Assembly: GCA_013373175.1 (NCBI GenBank)
Contig: JABXII010000006.1
Location: 62,001 to 126,000 of the forward strand
Source: Campylobacteraceae bacterium
GTDB taxonomy: Bacteria > Campylobacterota > Campylobacteria > Campylobacterales > Arcobacteraceae
DNA: 64,000 nucleotides
Reading direction: 5' to 3'
Under the pieces are notes generated by a model. The model worked only from the letters and a program-made list of their open reading frames with translations. It was not told where the DNA came from and did not search any database. Made by a program: the position numbers and the translations under genes. Positions 9,932 to 18,161 of this stretch are shown piece after piece (positions within the stretch are counted from its first letter, which is position 1; every line of letters starts with the position of its first letter).

Positions 9932-11512
9932 TCAATCCTTAATCATATTTTTAAGTAATATTAAAACTGAGATTATTCCTAAAGCTACAATAAACATCGC
10001 TGGAACACTTGATTCAACTACTTGAGCTTGCATTACAAGTTCATGGGATAATACTGCTAATGTATCATAGTTAAATGGTCTTAAAATCATTGTAAGAGGT
10101 AACTCTTTAATTACCTCAATAAATATAACAATAAAACTTGCCATAGTAGAGTTTTTTAGTAAAGGAAACATTACTTTGTAAAAAGTTTGAAAAGTTCCAG
10201 TACCCATTGTTTTACAAGCATCATCATAGCTTTGAGGAATTTTTGCAAAACCTGACTCATAATTATTTATAGAAATTGCAATAAATCTAACGGCATAACC
10301 AAAAATTACTGCTATTACTGTACCACTAATTAAAATATCAAGACTTCTATCTATAATTGAAAAGAAACTAAGTATTCCAACTGCAACAACCGCACCTGGA
10401 ATAGAATATCCTAACTTAGAAATTTGCATTAAACTATCTGTTAATTTACTTTTATGAAGTCTTACATTATAAACTATAACTAGGGCTAAAATAGTAATAA
10501 ATATTGCAGAGAAAATTCCAAGGGACAATGTTTGATAAAGTATTACTAAAAAATCTTCATCAATTACTTCTTTGTATGATCTATAAAACCATACTGACAT
10601 TTGTGAAAATGGTAATAAAAAACCAAAGAAAAAAGGAAGAAAACAAGCAATAAATGCAAAAACATTACTAAATCCTGTTAATCTTTGTTTTGCAATTGGT
10701 TTAAAATCCTTTCCACTACTTTTATATCTTTTATTTCTTCTTTGAAACTTCTCTAAAAAAATTAAAGTAAAAATAAATAACATTAACATAGAAGCTAGTT
10801 TTGAAGCATCTTCAACACTTCCCATACCAAACCAAGTTCTAAAAATACCAGTTACAAAAGTTGCAACTCCATAGTAATCCATAACTCCAAAATCTGCAAC
10901 TGCTTCCATTACTGCTAAAATTACACCTGCAACTATTGCTGGTCTTGAAATAGGAATTACTACTTTATAAAAAATTTGGAAATTACTTAATCCCATAGTT
11001 TTTGAAGCATCTATAATTGATGAAGATTCTGCTCTTAAGTATGTTTTACAGATTAGATAAACATATGGATATAAAACCAAAGACATTACAATAATAGCAC
11101 CTTCAATAGACATAATATCAAAGAAATAAACTTCAGATAAATCTTTTCCTAGTAAATCTAAAATAAAAGTTGTCACACTCCCTGTAATATCAAACATTCC
11201 ACCATAAATGTATGCAACTATATATGTAGGAATTGCAAAGGGTAAAATCAATGCATAATGAAAAAATGAAGAACCAGTAAAGGTAAAAAGTGAAGTTAGA
11301 TATGCTGTTGTAAAGCCTAGAATAGCAGTTAATACTGCTACACCTACCATAATATATAATGAATTAAAAATATATTCAAATAGTACAGTATCCACTAGAT
11401 GTTTCCAGTTTTCACCGCCTATAAATATATTTGTAAATAAAATAATTGCTGGTATTGAAATAAGTAGTGTTATAAAAACACTACTTATTGTAAGTTTGTT
11501 TAAATGTTTCAA
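9932..11512 (-). CDS. fbpB: Ferric iron ABC transporter, fused double permease
   Basis: A 526-residue inner-membrane permease made of two homologous binding-protein-dependent transport domains, as in FbpB/SfuB. There are about 12 helices in all. EAA-like loops are at ASKTMGLSNFQIFYKVVIPISRPAI in the first half and ACKTMGTGTFQTFYKVMFPLLKNS in the second. The loops contact FbpC. It lies between fbpA (16 bases upstream) and fbpC (6 bases downstream), so the three are one operon. Confidence 0.94.
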   Translation of the reverse strand: MKHLNKLTISSVFITLLISIPAIILFTNIFIGGENWKHLVDTVLFEYIFNSLYIMVGVAVLTAILGFTTAYLTSLFTFTGSSFFHYALILPFAIPTYIVAYIYGGMFDITGSVTTFILDLLGKDLSEVYFFDIMSIEGAIIVMSLVLYPYVYLICKTYLRAESSSIIDASKTMGLSNFQIFYKVVIPISRPAIVAGVILAVMEAVADFGVMDYYGVATFVTGIFRTWFGMGSVEDASKLASMLMLFIFTLIFLEKFQRRNKRYKSSGKDFKPIAKQRLTGFSNVFAFIACFLPFFFGFLLPFSQMSVWFYRSYKEVIDEDFLVILYQTLSLGIFSAIFITILALVIVYNVRLHKSKLTDSLMQISKLGYSIPGAVVAVGILSFFSIIDRSLDILISGTVIAVIFGYAVRFIAISINNYESGFAKIPQSYDDACKTMGTGTFQTFYKVMFPLLKNSTMASFIVIFIEVIKELPLTMILRPFNYDTLAVLSHELVMQAQVVESSVPAMFIVALGIISVLILLKNMIKD

Positions 11513-11528
11513 ATTTGTCTAAAGCCTC

Positions 11529-12536
11529 TTATCTCCAACCTGCTTGGTCGAAGATTTTAACAGCTTTAGCATTATTTTCACCTAAAGTATTAATAGAGAT
11601 TTTGTCATCTTCAAATGTTCCCCATGAAGCAACTAGCTTAGATGGTTTAACACTTTTTAATATTGGGTATTCAAAGTTACCTTTAGCAAATAATTCTTGT
11701 GCATCTGGGCTTGCTAAGAATTCAATAAATTTAATTGCATTTTCTTTATTTGGAGCATATTTAGCTACACCTGCACCTGAAACATTAATATGAGTTCCAC
11801 CATTTTCAAACGTAGGGAAGAAAATTTTAACTTTTTTTACAGCTTCTGCTTGTGCAAGTTCTTTGTTATCTACCATTTTACCAATATAATAAGTATTTGC
11901 AATTGCTATTTCACCTATTCCATTAGCTATTGCTTTAACTTGATATCTATCATTTCCTTTTGGTTTTCTAGCCATATTTGCAACAATACCTTTTGCCCAC
12001 TCTAAAGCTTTTGCTTCTCCATGATGAGCAATCATTGCTGCTAATAATGATTGGTTATAAATATTATTTGAAGATCTAACCATGATTTTCCCCTTAAATT
12101 TAGGGTCAGCTAAGTCTTCATAAGTTGATAACTCTTTTTCAATTCCAGTTCCAATTCTATATACTGCAACTCTTGATCTTTTTGTAAGAGCAAACCATTT
12201 ATTATCTTTGTCTCTTAGTTGTGATGGGATATTTTTTGTTAAATAATCTGAATTAATTGATTGTAAAATATCTTTTTGTTTTGCTTGATATAATCTTCCT
12301 GCATCTACAGTAATTAAAACATCTGCAGGTGAATTTTCACCTTCACTCTCAATTCTTTTAATTAAAGCACTTGCTTTTGCTTTTACAACATTTACTTTAA
12401 TTCCAGTTTTTTCTTCAAACATTTTAAATAATTGTTTATCTGTATCATAATGCCTATGAGAGTAAACATTTACTTCATTTGCAGCAAATAGTGAGCTTGC
12501 TAATACAAGTGTTCCTAAGGCTAATTTCTTTAACAT
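11529..12536 (-). CDS. fbpA: Ferric iron ABC transporter, periplasmic binding protein
   Basis: The 335-residue protein starts with a signal peptide (MLKKLALGTLVLASSLFAAN, cleavage about residue 19). The mature part is a type II periplasmic binding fold of the Fe3+ family: EVNVYSHRHYDTDKQLF at the start, the TVDAGRLYQAK segment, and ATP-transporter contact surfaces. A pair of tyrosines in IANTYYIGKM fits the Tyr-Tyr iron ligands of FbpA proteins. First gene of the fbpABC operon, with two Fur-box-like sites in its promoter region, so iron repression is expected. Confidence 0.94.
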   Translation of the reverse strand: MLKKLALGTLVLASSLFAANEVNVYSHRHYDTDKQLFKMFEEKTGIKVNVVKAKASALIKRIESEGENSPADVLITVDAGRLYQAKQKDILQSINSDYLTKNIPSQLRDKDNKWFALTKRSRVAVYRIGTGIEKELSTYEDLADPKFKGKIMVRSSNNIYNQSLLAAMIAHHGEAKALEWAKGIVANMARKPKGNDRYQVKAIANGIGEIAIANTYYIGKMVDNKELAQAEAVKKVKIFFPTFENGGTHINVSGAGVAKYAPNKENAIKFIEFLASPDAQELFAKGNFEYPILKSVKPSKLVASWGTFEDDKISINTLGENNAKAVKIFDQAGWR

Positions 12537-12550
12537 ACCTGTCCTTTTTA

Positions 12551-12571
12551 TTAATGATAATAGTTATTGAA
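12551..12571. promoter_or_regulatory. Fur-box-like site 1 upstream of fbpA
   Basis: TTAATGATAATAGTTATTGAA resembles the classical Fur consensus (ATGATAAT core, then an inverted ATTAT-like half). It lies 15-35 bases before the fbpA start, where bound Fur would block the promoter or leader. No binding data are available here. Confidence 0.65.
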
Positions 12572-12611
12572 ATACTATTGAATTAACTCTTAGTTCTACC
12601 TTAATATTAAG

Positions 12612-12631
12612 AACGATTATCATAATATAAT
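12612..12631. promoter_or_regulatory. Fur-box-like site 2 upstream of fbpA
   Basis: On the minus strand this reads as ATTATGATAATCGTT, again with the ATGATAATC core. Site 2 is about 60 bases upstream of site 1, which suggests that Fur binds on both sides of the fbpA promoter. The only other gene near it, rpsR, ends toward it, so fbpA is the target. Confidence 0.65.
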
Positions 12632-12641
12632 TTAGACATAA

Positions 12642-12676
12642 AAAAAGGGAAAAAGCACAAAGCTTCTTCCCCTTTT
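12642..12676 (-). terminator. Terminator of the rpsF-ssb-rpsR operon
   Basis: On the minus strand AAAAGGGGAAGAAGC pairs imperfectly with GCTTTTTCCCTTTT across a short loop and runs into TTTTTTT. It lies 19 bases after the rpsR stop and fits a Rho-independent terminator. Confidence 0.75.
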
Positions 12677-12694
12677 ACTCAGATTACTTTTTAA

Positions 12695-12952
12695 TTACTT
12701 TGCGTATGCTGCGTCAGTAACATCTTGAGTATTTACAATATAAGGAACTAGTGCCATGTGTCTAGCTCTTTTAATTGCTTTTTCTACCATTTCTTGAGCA
12801 TTTTTAGAGTTACCAGTAAGTCTTCTTGGCATAATCTTACCTCTCTCACTCATAGATAGTTTTAATAAATCAGTGTTTTTATAATCAATGAAATCAATTT
12901 TCATCTCAGTATATTTACAAAATTTTTTTCCGTATTTTCTTCTTTCAGCCAT
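12695..12952 (-). CDS. rpsR: Ribosomal protein S18
   Basis: An 85-residue small-subunit protein with the conserved S18 core: [31 protein letters not shown], and [17 protein letters not shown]. The length is usual for the phylum. It is the last gene of rpsF-ssb-rpsR, 15 bases after ssb, and is followed by a strong terminator. Confidence 0.97.
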   Translation of the reverse strand: MAERRKYGKKFCKYTEMKIDFIDYKNTDLLKLSMSERGKIMPRRLTGNSKNAQEMVEKAIKRARHMALVPYIVNTQDVTDAAYAK

Positions 12953-12967
12953 TTTTATTCCTTATTC

Positions 12968-13501
12968 CTAGAATGGTATTTCATCGTCATCGATATCGAT
13001 CTCAGGTATGTTTTGCTCAGGTGCTTTTTGCATTGCCTGACTATTCATACCACCATAACTATTTTGCCCAGCATTTTGCTGTGGTTGATTGTATTGATTT
13101 TGTTGTGGTTGATTATAACTATTTTGAGGATTGTTATATCCTACTTGGTTATCTTGCCCCATATTTTGTGAATCTGATTTAGTATCTAACATTTTCATAG
13201 TATCAACTCTTAGAGCATGTTTACTTCTGTTAGAACCATCTTGTGCAGTCCACTGTTCAAAAACTAATCTACCTTCTAATAAAACTTTAGAACCTTTTCT
13301 TAAGTACTGATTAGCAACTTCTGCAGATCTTCCAAAGATATTAAAATCTAAGAAACAAACTTCATCTTTTTGTTCACCAGTTTGAGTTTTATATCTATGA
13401 CTTGTAGCAATTGCACCTTTTGCTAGTGCTGCTCCATTAGGCATATATCTTAACTCAATATCTCTTGTTAGATTTCCTACCATTACTACTTTATTATACA
13501 T
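12968..13501 (-). CDS. ssb: Single-stranded DNA-binding protein
   Basis: The 177-residue SSB has an N-terminal OB fold (MYNKVVMVGNLTRDIELRY to about residue 110) and a Gln/Asn/Tyr-rich flexible linker. It ends in the acidic tip DIDDDEIPF, which recruits replication and repair partners. It is co-transcribed with rpsF and rpsR, the standard bacterial arrangement. SSB is also a partner of DprA/RecA during transformation, and dprA in this genome is interrupted. Confidence 0.97.
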   Translation of the reverse strand: MYNKVVMVGNLTRDIELRYMPNGAALAKGAIATSHRYKTQTGEQKDEVCFLDFNIFGRSAEVANQYLRKGSKVLLEGRLVFEQWTAQDGSNRSKHALRVDTMKMLDTKSDSQNMGQDNQVGYNNPQNSYNQPQQNQYNQPQQNAGQNSYGGMNSQAMQKAPEQNIPEIDIDDDEIPF

Positions 13502-13524
13502 AAGATTGTCCTATTTTGCTTTGA

Positions 13525-13878
13525 TTAGTTAGCTTTTTTTGCTGCTTCATCGCTCATTTTAGTCCATGCAGCGATTTCTTTTTTGCTTTCGTATTTAATG
13601 AAAATAAATCTAATAATATTTTCGTTAATTCTATAGTTTCTTTCGATTTCTTTTAATGAAGCTGGTTCACCTTTGAAATATGCAACAAAGTAGTAACCTC
13701 TTTTATGCTTTTCAATTTCATATGCTAATGGTCTTGAACCCATATCATCACAAGCAACGATTTCTCCACCATTTTTAGTGATTAAAGTTTTCACAGCTTC
13801 GATTTGTGCCGCAGTCTCTTCTTCAGTAAGAGTTGGCTTAACAATAAACATTGTTTCATAATGTTTTAATTTTGACAT
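13525..13878 (-). CDS. rpsF: Ribosomal protein S6
   Basis: A 117-residue S6 protein: [16 protein letters not shown] at the start, [20 protein letters not shown] in the middle, and [14 protein letters not shown] near the end. A very strong AAAAGGAGATATT site precedes the ATG, as expected for a ribosomal gene. First gene of rpsF-ssb-rpsR. Confidence 0.97.
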   Translation of the reverse strand: MSKLKHYETMFIVKPTLTEEETAAQIEAVKTLITKNGGEIVACDDMGSRPLAYEIEKHKRGYYFVAYFKGEPASLKEIERNYRINENIIRFIFIKYESKKEIAAWTKMSDEAAKKAN

Positions 13879-13952
13879 CTAATATCTCCTTTTAGTTTGT
13901 GCCGGTATCTTTACAAATATCAGCAAGGACTTTTTTTGTAAAGTTGCTGATT

Positions 13953-14933
13953 TTATCTAATTAAAACTGAAATTTTTCTAAGACAAGCTTGTAAATAAAG
14001 ATTTGAATCGGAAATTTTTGAAGATTTTAGCTCTAATTCAATATTTAAAAGATATGTAAGTATTTCTAAGAACTTTTCTGGTTTGATATTTATTGCAAGT
14101 CTTGTTTTCTTTTCCCAAACATTTTTAGGGGGAACAAAACCTAATATTTCTTTTGCATTTGGTTCACCAAATACTCTTGCATATGAGCTAATCATAAATA
14201 ATTGTTGCACAAATGAAGTTACTTGTGTTAATAAATAAATTTCATTCATACCCTCTTCTAGTAAGATTGATAACTCTTCACTTATATCAGCAGAAGATAA
14301 TAAATTATGTAAGAAGTCTTCAAAGTTTACAGCTCCTATACCAAAGCAGTGAGCATTCACTTTGTCTGTTGAAATTTTTTCATTCAAAATTGCAAGTTTT
14401 TCTAAATCATTAATGCATAAAGATAGATCTTGTCTATGCATAAAATAAAGATGATTTAATGCAGACATTTCATAATTTAAATTTAGACTTCTAGCATGGT
14501 TTTCTATAAGTTTTACAGCTTCATTTGCAAAAGGAGAAAAAAGTCTAACACTTACAGATTTTGTTTTAGCAGTGAAATATCCACCCATAGCTTTAAAATC
14601 ACTATCACCCATGCAAGCAAAGATAACTTTTGAATCAGGATTTATATTGCAAGCTTCTATTAATTCGCTTACTTCTTTTTTAGGAAGTTTTTTTTCAATT
14701 TTAATAATAAGTATATTGTTTGATGCAAATAAAGATGATTGAAGTAATTTATCTTTTGCATATTTAAAATTATAATCATCATAATATAATTTTTCTATTT
14801 CATCTTTACTACCTAAACTATTAGACACTAAATTAGTGTAATAATCTATTAAAAAAGATGACTGCCCATAAAACATGTAGGCATTAAAGGTTTCATTTTG
14901 TCTTAACTTATTATCAAATTCGTTTCTATACAT
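13953..14933 (-). CDS. holA: DNA polymerase III delta subunit
   Basis: The 326-residue protein resembles the diverged HolA of Campylobacterota. It starts with MYRNEFDNKLRQNETFNAYMF, then has FYGQSSFLIDYY (the degenerate ATPase region), a LFASNNILIIKIEKKLPKKE segment and an all-helical C-terminal collar domain. It would open the beta sliding clamp within the clamp loader. The holA / rnr / ilvC order is the same as in C. jejuni (Cj0630c-Cj0632). Divergence is high, so the call rests on both sequence and gene order. Confidence 0.8.
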   Translation of the reverse strand: MYRNEFDNKLRQNETFNAYMFYGQSSFLIDYYTNLVSNSLGSKDEIEKLYYDDYNFKYAKDKLLQSSLFASNNILIIKIEKKLPKKEVSELIEACNINPDSKVIFACMGDSDFKAMGGYFTAKTKSVSVRLFSPFANEAVKLIENHARSLNLNYEMSALNHLYFMHRQDLSLCINDLEKLAILNEKISTDKVNAHCFGIGAVNFEDFLHNLLSSADISEELSILLEEGMNEIYLLTQVTSFVQQLFMISSYARVFGEPNAKEILGFVPPKNVWEKKTRLAINIKPEKFLEILTYLLNIELELKSSKISDSNLYLQACLRKISVLIR

Positions 14934-15024
14934 TTTGAAATAATAGCTAAAACTTGCTTTTTTTGTACTTTTCTTTTTTTATGAAAACAATTTGTTACAA
15001 TGTCAAAAACGAAAGGTTATATTT

Positions 15025-15423
15025 ATGGATATTGAAATTTCTACCCCAGCATTATTATTTCCAGCTGTATCTTTACTATTACTTGCTTATACAAATAGAT
15101 TTCTTACAACAGGACAATTAATTAGAGCCTTAAGCTCGCAAGCAAGAAAAGGTGAAATAGGTGAATATAAAGGACAAATTGATAATTTGAAAAAAAGACT
15201 TGAATTAACAAAGTGGATGCAATTTTTTGGGGTTTTATCACTTTTGATGTGTACAATCTCTATGTTTTGTCTTTTTTTAGGGTTTTATATCTTTGGTAAA
15301 CAAATCTTTGGATTAAGTTTGATTTTTATGTGTTTATCCCTTGGTATTTCTATTTGGGAAGTTTATATCTCTTCAAATGCCTTAAATCTTGAATTAAAAG
15401 ACTTGATGGAAAAATGTAGTTAG
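15025..15423 (+). CDS. DUF2721 membrane protein
   Basis: The start is placed at MDIEISTPALLFPAVS, which has GAAAGG 10 bases upstream. An earlier in-frame ATG adds 11 unlikely residues. The 132-residue protein has three hydrophobic helices: near the N-terminus (ALLFPAVSLLLLAYTNRF) and a pair at MQFFGVLSLLMCTISMF and FGLSLIFMCLSLGISIWEV. A charged connecting helix lies between them. This is the layout of DUF2721 proteins, whose function is unknown. It is inserted between holA and rnr in the opposite direction. Confidence 0.8.
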   Translation: MDIEISTPALLFPAVSLLLLAYTNRFLTTGQLIRALSSQARKGEIGEYKGQIDNLKKRLELTKWMQFFGVLSLLMCTISMFCLFLGFYIFGKQIFGLSLIFMCLSLGISIWEVYISSNALNLELKDLMEKCS

Positions 15424-15426
15424 TTT

Positions 15427-15459
15427 AAAGACAAGAGAAAACAAAAATCTCTTGTCTTT
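15427..15459. terminator. Bidirectional terminator between the DUF2721 gene and rnr
   Basis: AAAGACAAGAGA and TCTCTTGTCTTT form a perfect 12-bp stem with a 9-base A-rich loop, with T-rich and A-rich flanks. It ends two convergent genes. Confidence 0.85.
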
Positions 15460-15463
15460 TTAT

Positions 15464-17320
15464 TTAGTACTTTAAGGAACCAAAAACTTTTTTAGTAATA
15501 ATATCACTTGATTTTATCACTACTTTTTGTTTAGAAAATAGTACTTGTCCTTTATAGTTATCTAAATGAATCTTCATCCCTGGAACTAAACCATAAGCCA
15601 CGCACGTCCCTTTTTCATTATCAGTAATCTTAACTTTTACCTCAGCCCCTAAATTCTTAGCAGCCCATCTTGCATATTTTCTATCTTCAAAGTCCCAAAC
15701 CATTTGGTCTATCTTTCTTTCTTGAATAGAGATATGTTCACATATTTCATCTATGTTCTTTGGAGTTTTTTTACTTTTTAACATTCTGTGAAGAACTAAA
15801 TCAGAGTATCTTCTAATTGGACTTGTAAAGTGAGAATAAGAAGAAAAACCTAAACCAAAGTGTCCTAAGTTTTTAGAAGAGTATTTAGCTTGTGTTTGCG
15901 CATGAATAATCAGCTCATCAATTTCATCTTTTATTACTGAATGTTTAGCTTTCTTTTGAATATGTGTAATTGTATCATGTACATCATTTTGCAGTTTTGC
16001 ATTTATTCCTAAGGCATTTACATCATCAACTAATTTTGAAATAGCTTTAAAAGGTGGTTCCTCATGTATTCTAAAAATGCCAACTGTATTTACTTTTTTA
16101 CTTGCTTCAATATTTGCTAAAAGCATACACTCTTCAACTAACTGGTGAGAGGGTGAAGAAGTTTCAACATCAATACCCTCTAATTCATATTGTCTATTTA
16201 ATTTTAATCTATACTCTACACTTCTAAAATCGTAACCTTTTTTAAGTCTCTCTTGTCTATAAGACTTTGTAACTTCATATAAAGATACTAAAGTATCAAA
16301 AATAGCTTTTTCTTCTTTTGTATGAGTATCAAATTTACCATCAAGTACCCTATCAATTCTTCCATATGAGAATTTTCTTCTTGATTTTATAATTGCTTCA
16401 AAAACTTCTGATTTTAAGACTGCTTTGTTTTCAATATCTAAATAGATTTTAAATACATAAGAGTATCTCTCAACTCCTTCTTTTAAAGAACACATATCTT
16501 CACTAAGCTCATTTGGAAGCATTGGCAAAACTTTTCCTGGAAGATATGCAGAAGTACTTTTTTTAAAAGCTAGTTTATCAAGTTCACTTCCCTCTTTTAC
16601 AAAATATGAAACATCAGCAATTGCTACATATAGAACTTTCTCTTCTTCATCATAATAAATTGCATCATCATGGTCTTTTGCACTAGCAGGGTCAATTGTA
16701 GTAAAAGCTAAATGAGTTAAATCAACTCTCTCATTTGAATCGTCCATTTTTGCTTCTACACTCAATGGCTTTTGTAATCTAAACTCTTCATTATATAGAT
16801 AAAGTGATATTTGTTCATCTATTTTTGCATCACTTATATTCCCAAGTTTTTTTATCACTTCAAAATTTTTATCATCAATTAACAAAATATCTTCTTCATT
16901 TGCTTCAAGCTCTTTTTTTACTTGAAGTTCAATATTCTCTTTTAAAGTATAAAACTTGTTATCTCTTTTATAAACTAAAACTTCTTTTTTTGTTCCTTGT
17001 AAAACCCTTATGATTTTTGCTTTAGTTTTACTTCTAGGATTAAAAACTCTTTTTGCTAGAACTAAATCATTATCATAAGCTCCTTCTAGATTTTCAAAAT
17101 CAATTCTAATATCTTTGTATTCATTTGATAAATCTTTTAAGGTTGCAGTATTTTTATTAATCTTTACAATGGCTACTTTGTATTTTGAGTTTATTTCAAA
17201 GGTATTATTCTCTTTTGTTATAATCACTTCTTCATCTATAAAAGGCTTTAGTACTTCTAATTCATTATTTGAAAAATCGTTTATTCCTTTTTCAATTTTT
17301 GTAAAAATCTTCTTTAACAA
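15464..17320 (-). CDS. rnr: Ribonuclease R
   Basis: A 618-residue 3'-5' exoribonuclease of the RNB family. The core catalytic block is FTTIDPASAKDHDDAIYY, with the metal-binding aspartates near residue 214. Further RNB motifs are PNELSEDMCSLKEG and HFTSPIRRYSDLVLHRM. It lacks most of the C-terminal S1 and basic tail of the E. coli enzyme, which is about 813 residues; short versions are normal in Campylobacter. It would degrade structured RNA. Its promoter region is shared with the divergent binding protein gene at 17,395. Confidence 0.94.
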   Translation of the reverse strand: MLKKIFTKIEKGINDFSNNELEVLKPFIDEEVIITKENNTFEINSKYKVAIVKINKNTATLKDLSNEYKDIRIDFENLEGAYDNDLVLAKRVFNPRSKTKAKIIRVLQGTKKEVLVYKRDNKFYTLKENIELQVKKELEANEEDILLIDDKNFEVIKKLGNISDAKIDEQISLYLYNEEFRLQKPLSVEAKMDDSNERVDLTHLAFTTIDPASAKDHDDAIYYDEEEKVLYVAIADVSYFVKEGSELDKLAFKKSTSAYLPGKVLPMLPNELSEDMCSLKEGVERYSYVFKIYLDIENKAVLKSEVFEAIIKSRRKFSYGRIDRVLDGKFDTHTKEEKAIFDTLVSLYEVTKSYRQERLKKGYDFRSVEYRLKLNRQYELEGIDVETSSPSHQLVEECMLLANIEASKKVNTVGIFRIHEEPPFKAISKLVDDVNALGINAKLQNDVHDTITHIQKKAKHSVIKDEIDELIIHAQTQAKYSSKNLGHFGLGFSSYSHFTSPIRRYSDLVLHRMLKSKKTPKNIDEICEHISIQERKIDQMVWDFEDRKYARWAAKNLGAEVKVKITDNEKGTCVAYGLVPGMKIHLDNYKGQVLFSKQKVVIKSSDIITKKVFGSLKY

Positions 17321-17394
17321 GATTTATCCTTTAATTAATATTTTGTTATATATTTGATATAATTTTATTTTTAAGTTTATTCAAAGGGCTTTGA

Positions 17395-18153
17395 ATGTTT
17401 TATAAAATAATTATTTCTCTTATTCTATTATTAAATTCTTCTTCTTTAGCAAATAGTATCAAACCTACACTTATATTCTATTGTGGAATTACAATGGTTA
17501 AACCTATTAAAGAGATGGCAAAATTTATTGAAGATAAATATAACTGTACTATCAAGATTTCTCAAGGTGCTTCAAAAGACTTATATGACTCTTTAAAGTA
17601 CTCAAAAGTAGGTGATTTATTTCTTCCAGGAAGTAACTCATATAGAACAAATAATTTAAAAGATGGATATCTACTTGAAGCAGTTAAAGTTGGATATAAC
17701 CAAGCTGCTATATTTGTAAGAAAAGATAAAAATAAACAAAAAATTGATTTAGAAGATTTTGTAAAAACATCTTTATCTTCAATTTTGTGTAATCCTAAAT
17801 CAGGAAGCATTGGAAGAGAAACAAAGGTAATATTTGAGAAGTACAAAGGCAAAGAGTTTTTTTATGAGGCTTATGATAATTCTGTTGAAATAGGAACAGA
17901 TTCAAGAAACTTAAATAAAGCACTTATTGAGAATAGAGCTGACATAACTATAAATTGGCGTTCTACAGCTTTTTGGCAAGAAAATAATGAATATATAGAT
18001 ATAATAGAAATAGATGAAAAGTTCGCTAAAAAAGAGGAACTTAAAATATCATTACTAAAATTTTCACAAAACAAAGATATTGCAAGAACTTTTATGGAGT
18101 TTGCAATTTCTAAAGAAGGACAAGCAATTATGAAAAAATATGGTTTTTTGTAG
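17395..18153 (+). CDS. Periplasmic oxyanion-type (ModA-like) substrate-binding protein
   Basis: The 252-residue protein has a signal peptide (MFYKIIISLILLLNSSSLAN) and a type II binding fold like ModA/WtpA. LIFYCGITMVKPIKEMAKF and ISQGASKDLYDSL provide the ligand loop regions, and DLFLPGSNSY the hinge side. There is no permease or ATPase gene nearby. It ends 8 bases before a histidine kinase. It is therefore more likely a sensory binding protein that presents a ligand to the kinase than a transport component. The ligand could be molybdate, tungstate, phosphonate-like or another small anion; sequence alone does not decide. Confidence 0.8.
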   Translation: MFYKIIISLILLLNSSSLANSIKPTLIFYCGITMVKPIKEMAKFIEDKYNCTIKISQGASKDLYDSLKYSKVGDLFLPGSNSYRTNNLKDGYLLEAVKVGYNQAAIFVRKDKNKQKIDLEDFVKTSLSSILCNPKSGSIGRETKVIFEKYKGKEFFYEAYDNSVEIGTDSRNLNKALIENRADITINWRSTAFWQENNEYIDIIEIDEKFAKKEELKISLLKFSQNKDIARTFMEFAISKEGQAIMKKYGFL

Positions 18154-18161
18154 GGTGATTT

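Noticed and set aside
11515-12005. Plus-strand frames across fbpA
   Set aside because: They are antisense to a well-recognised gene with clear domains.
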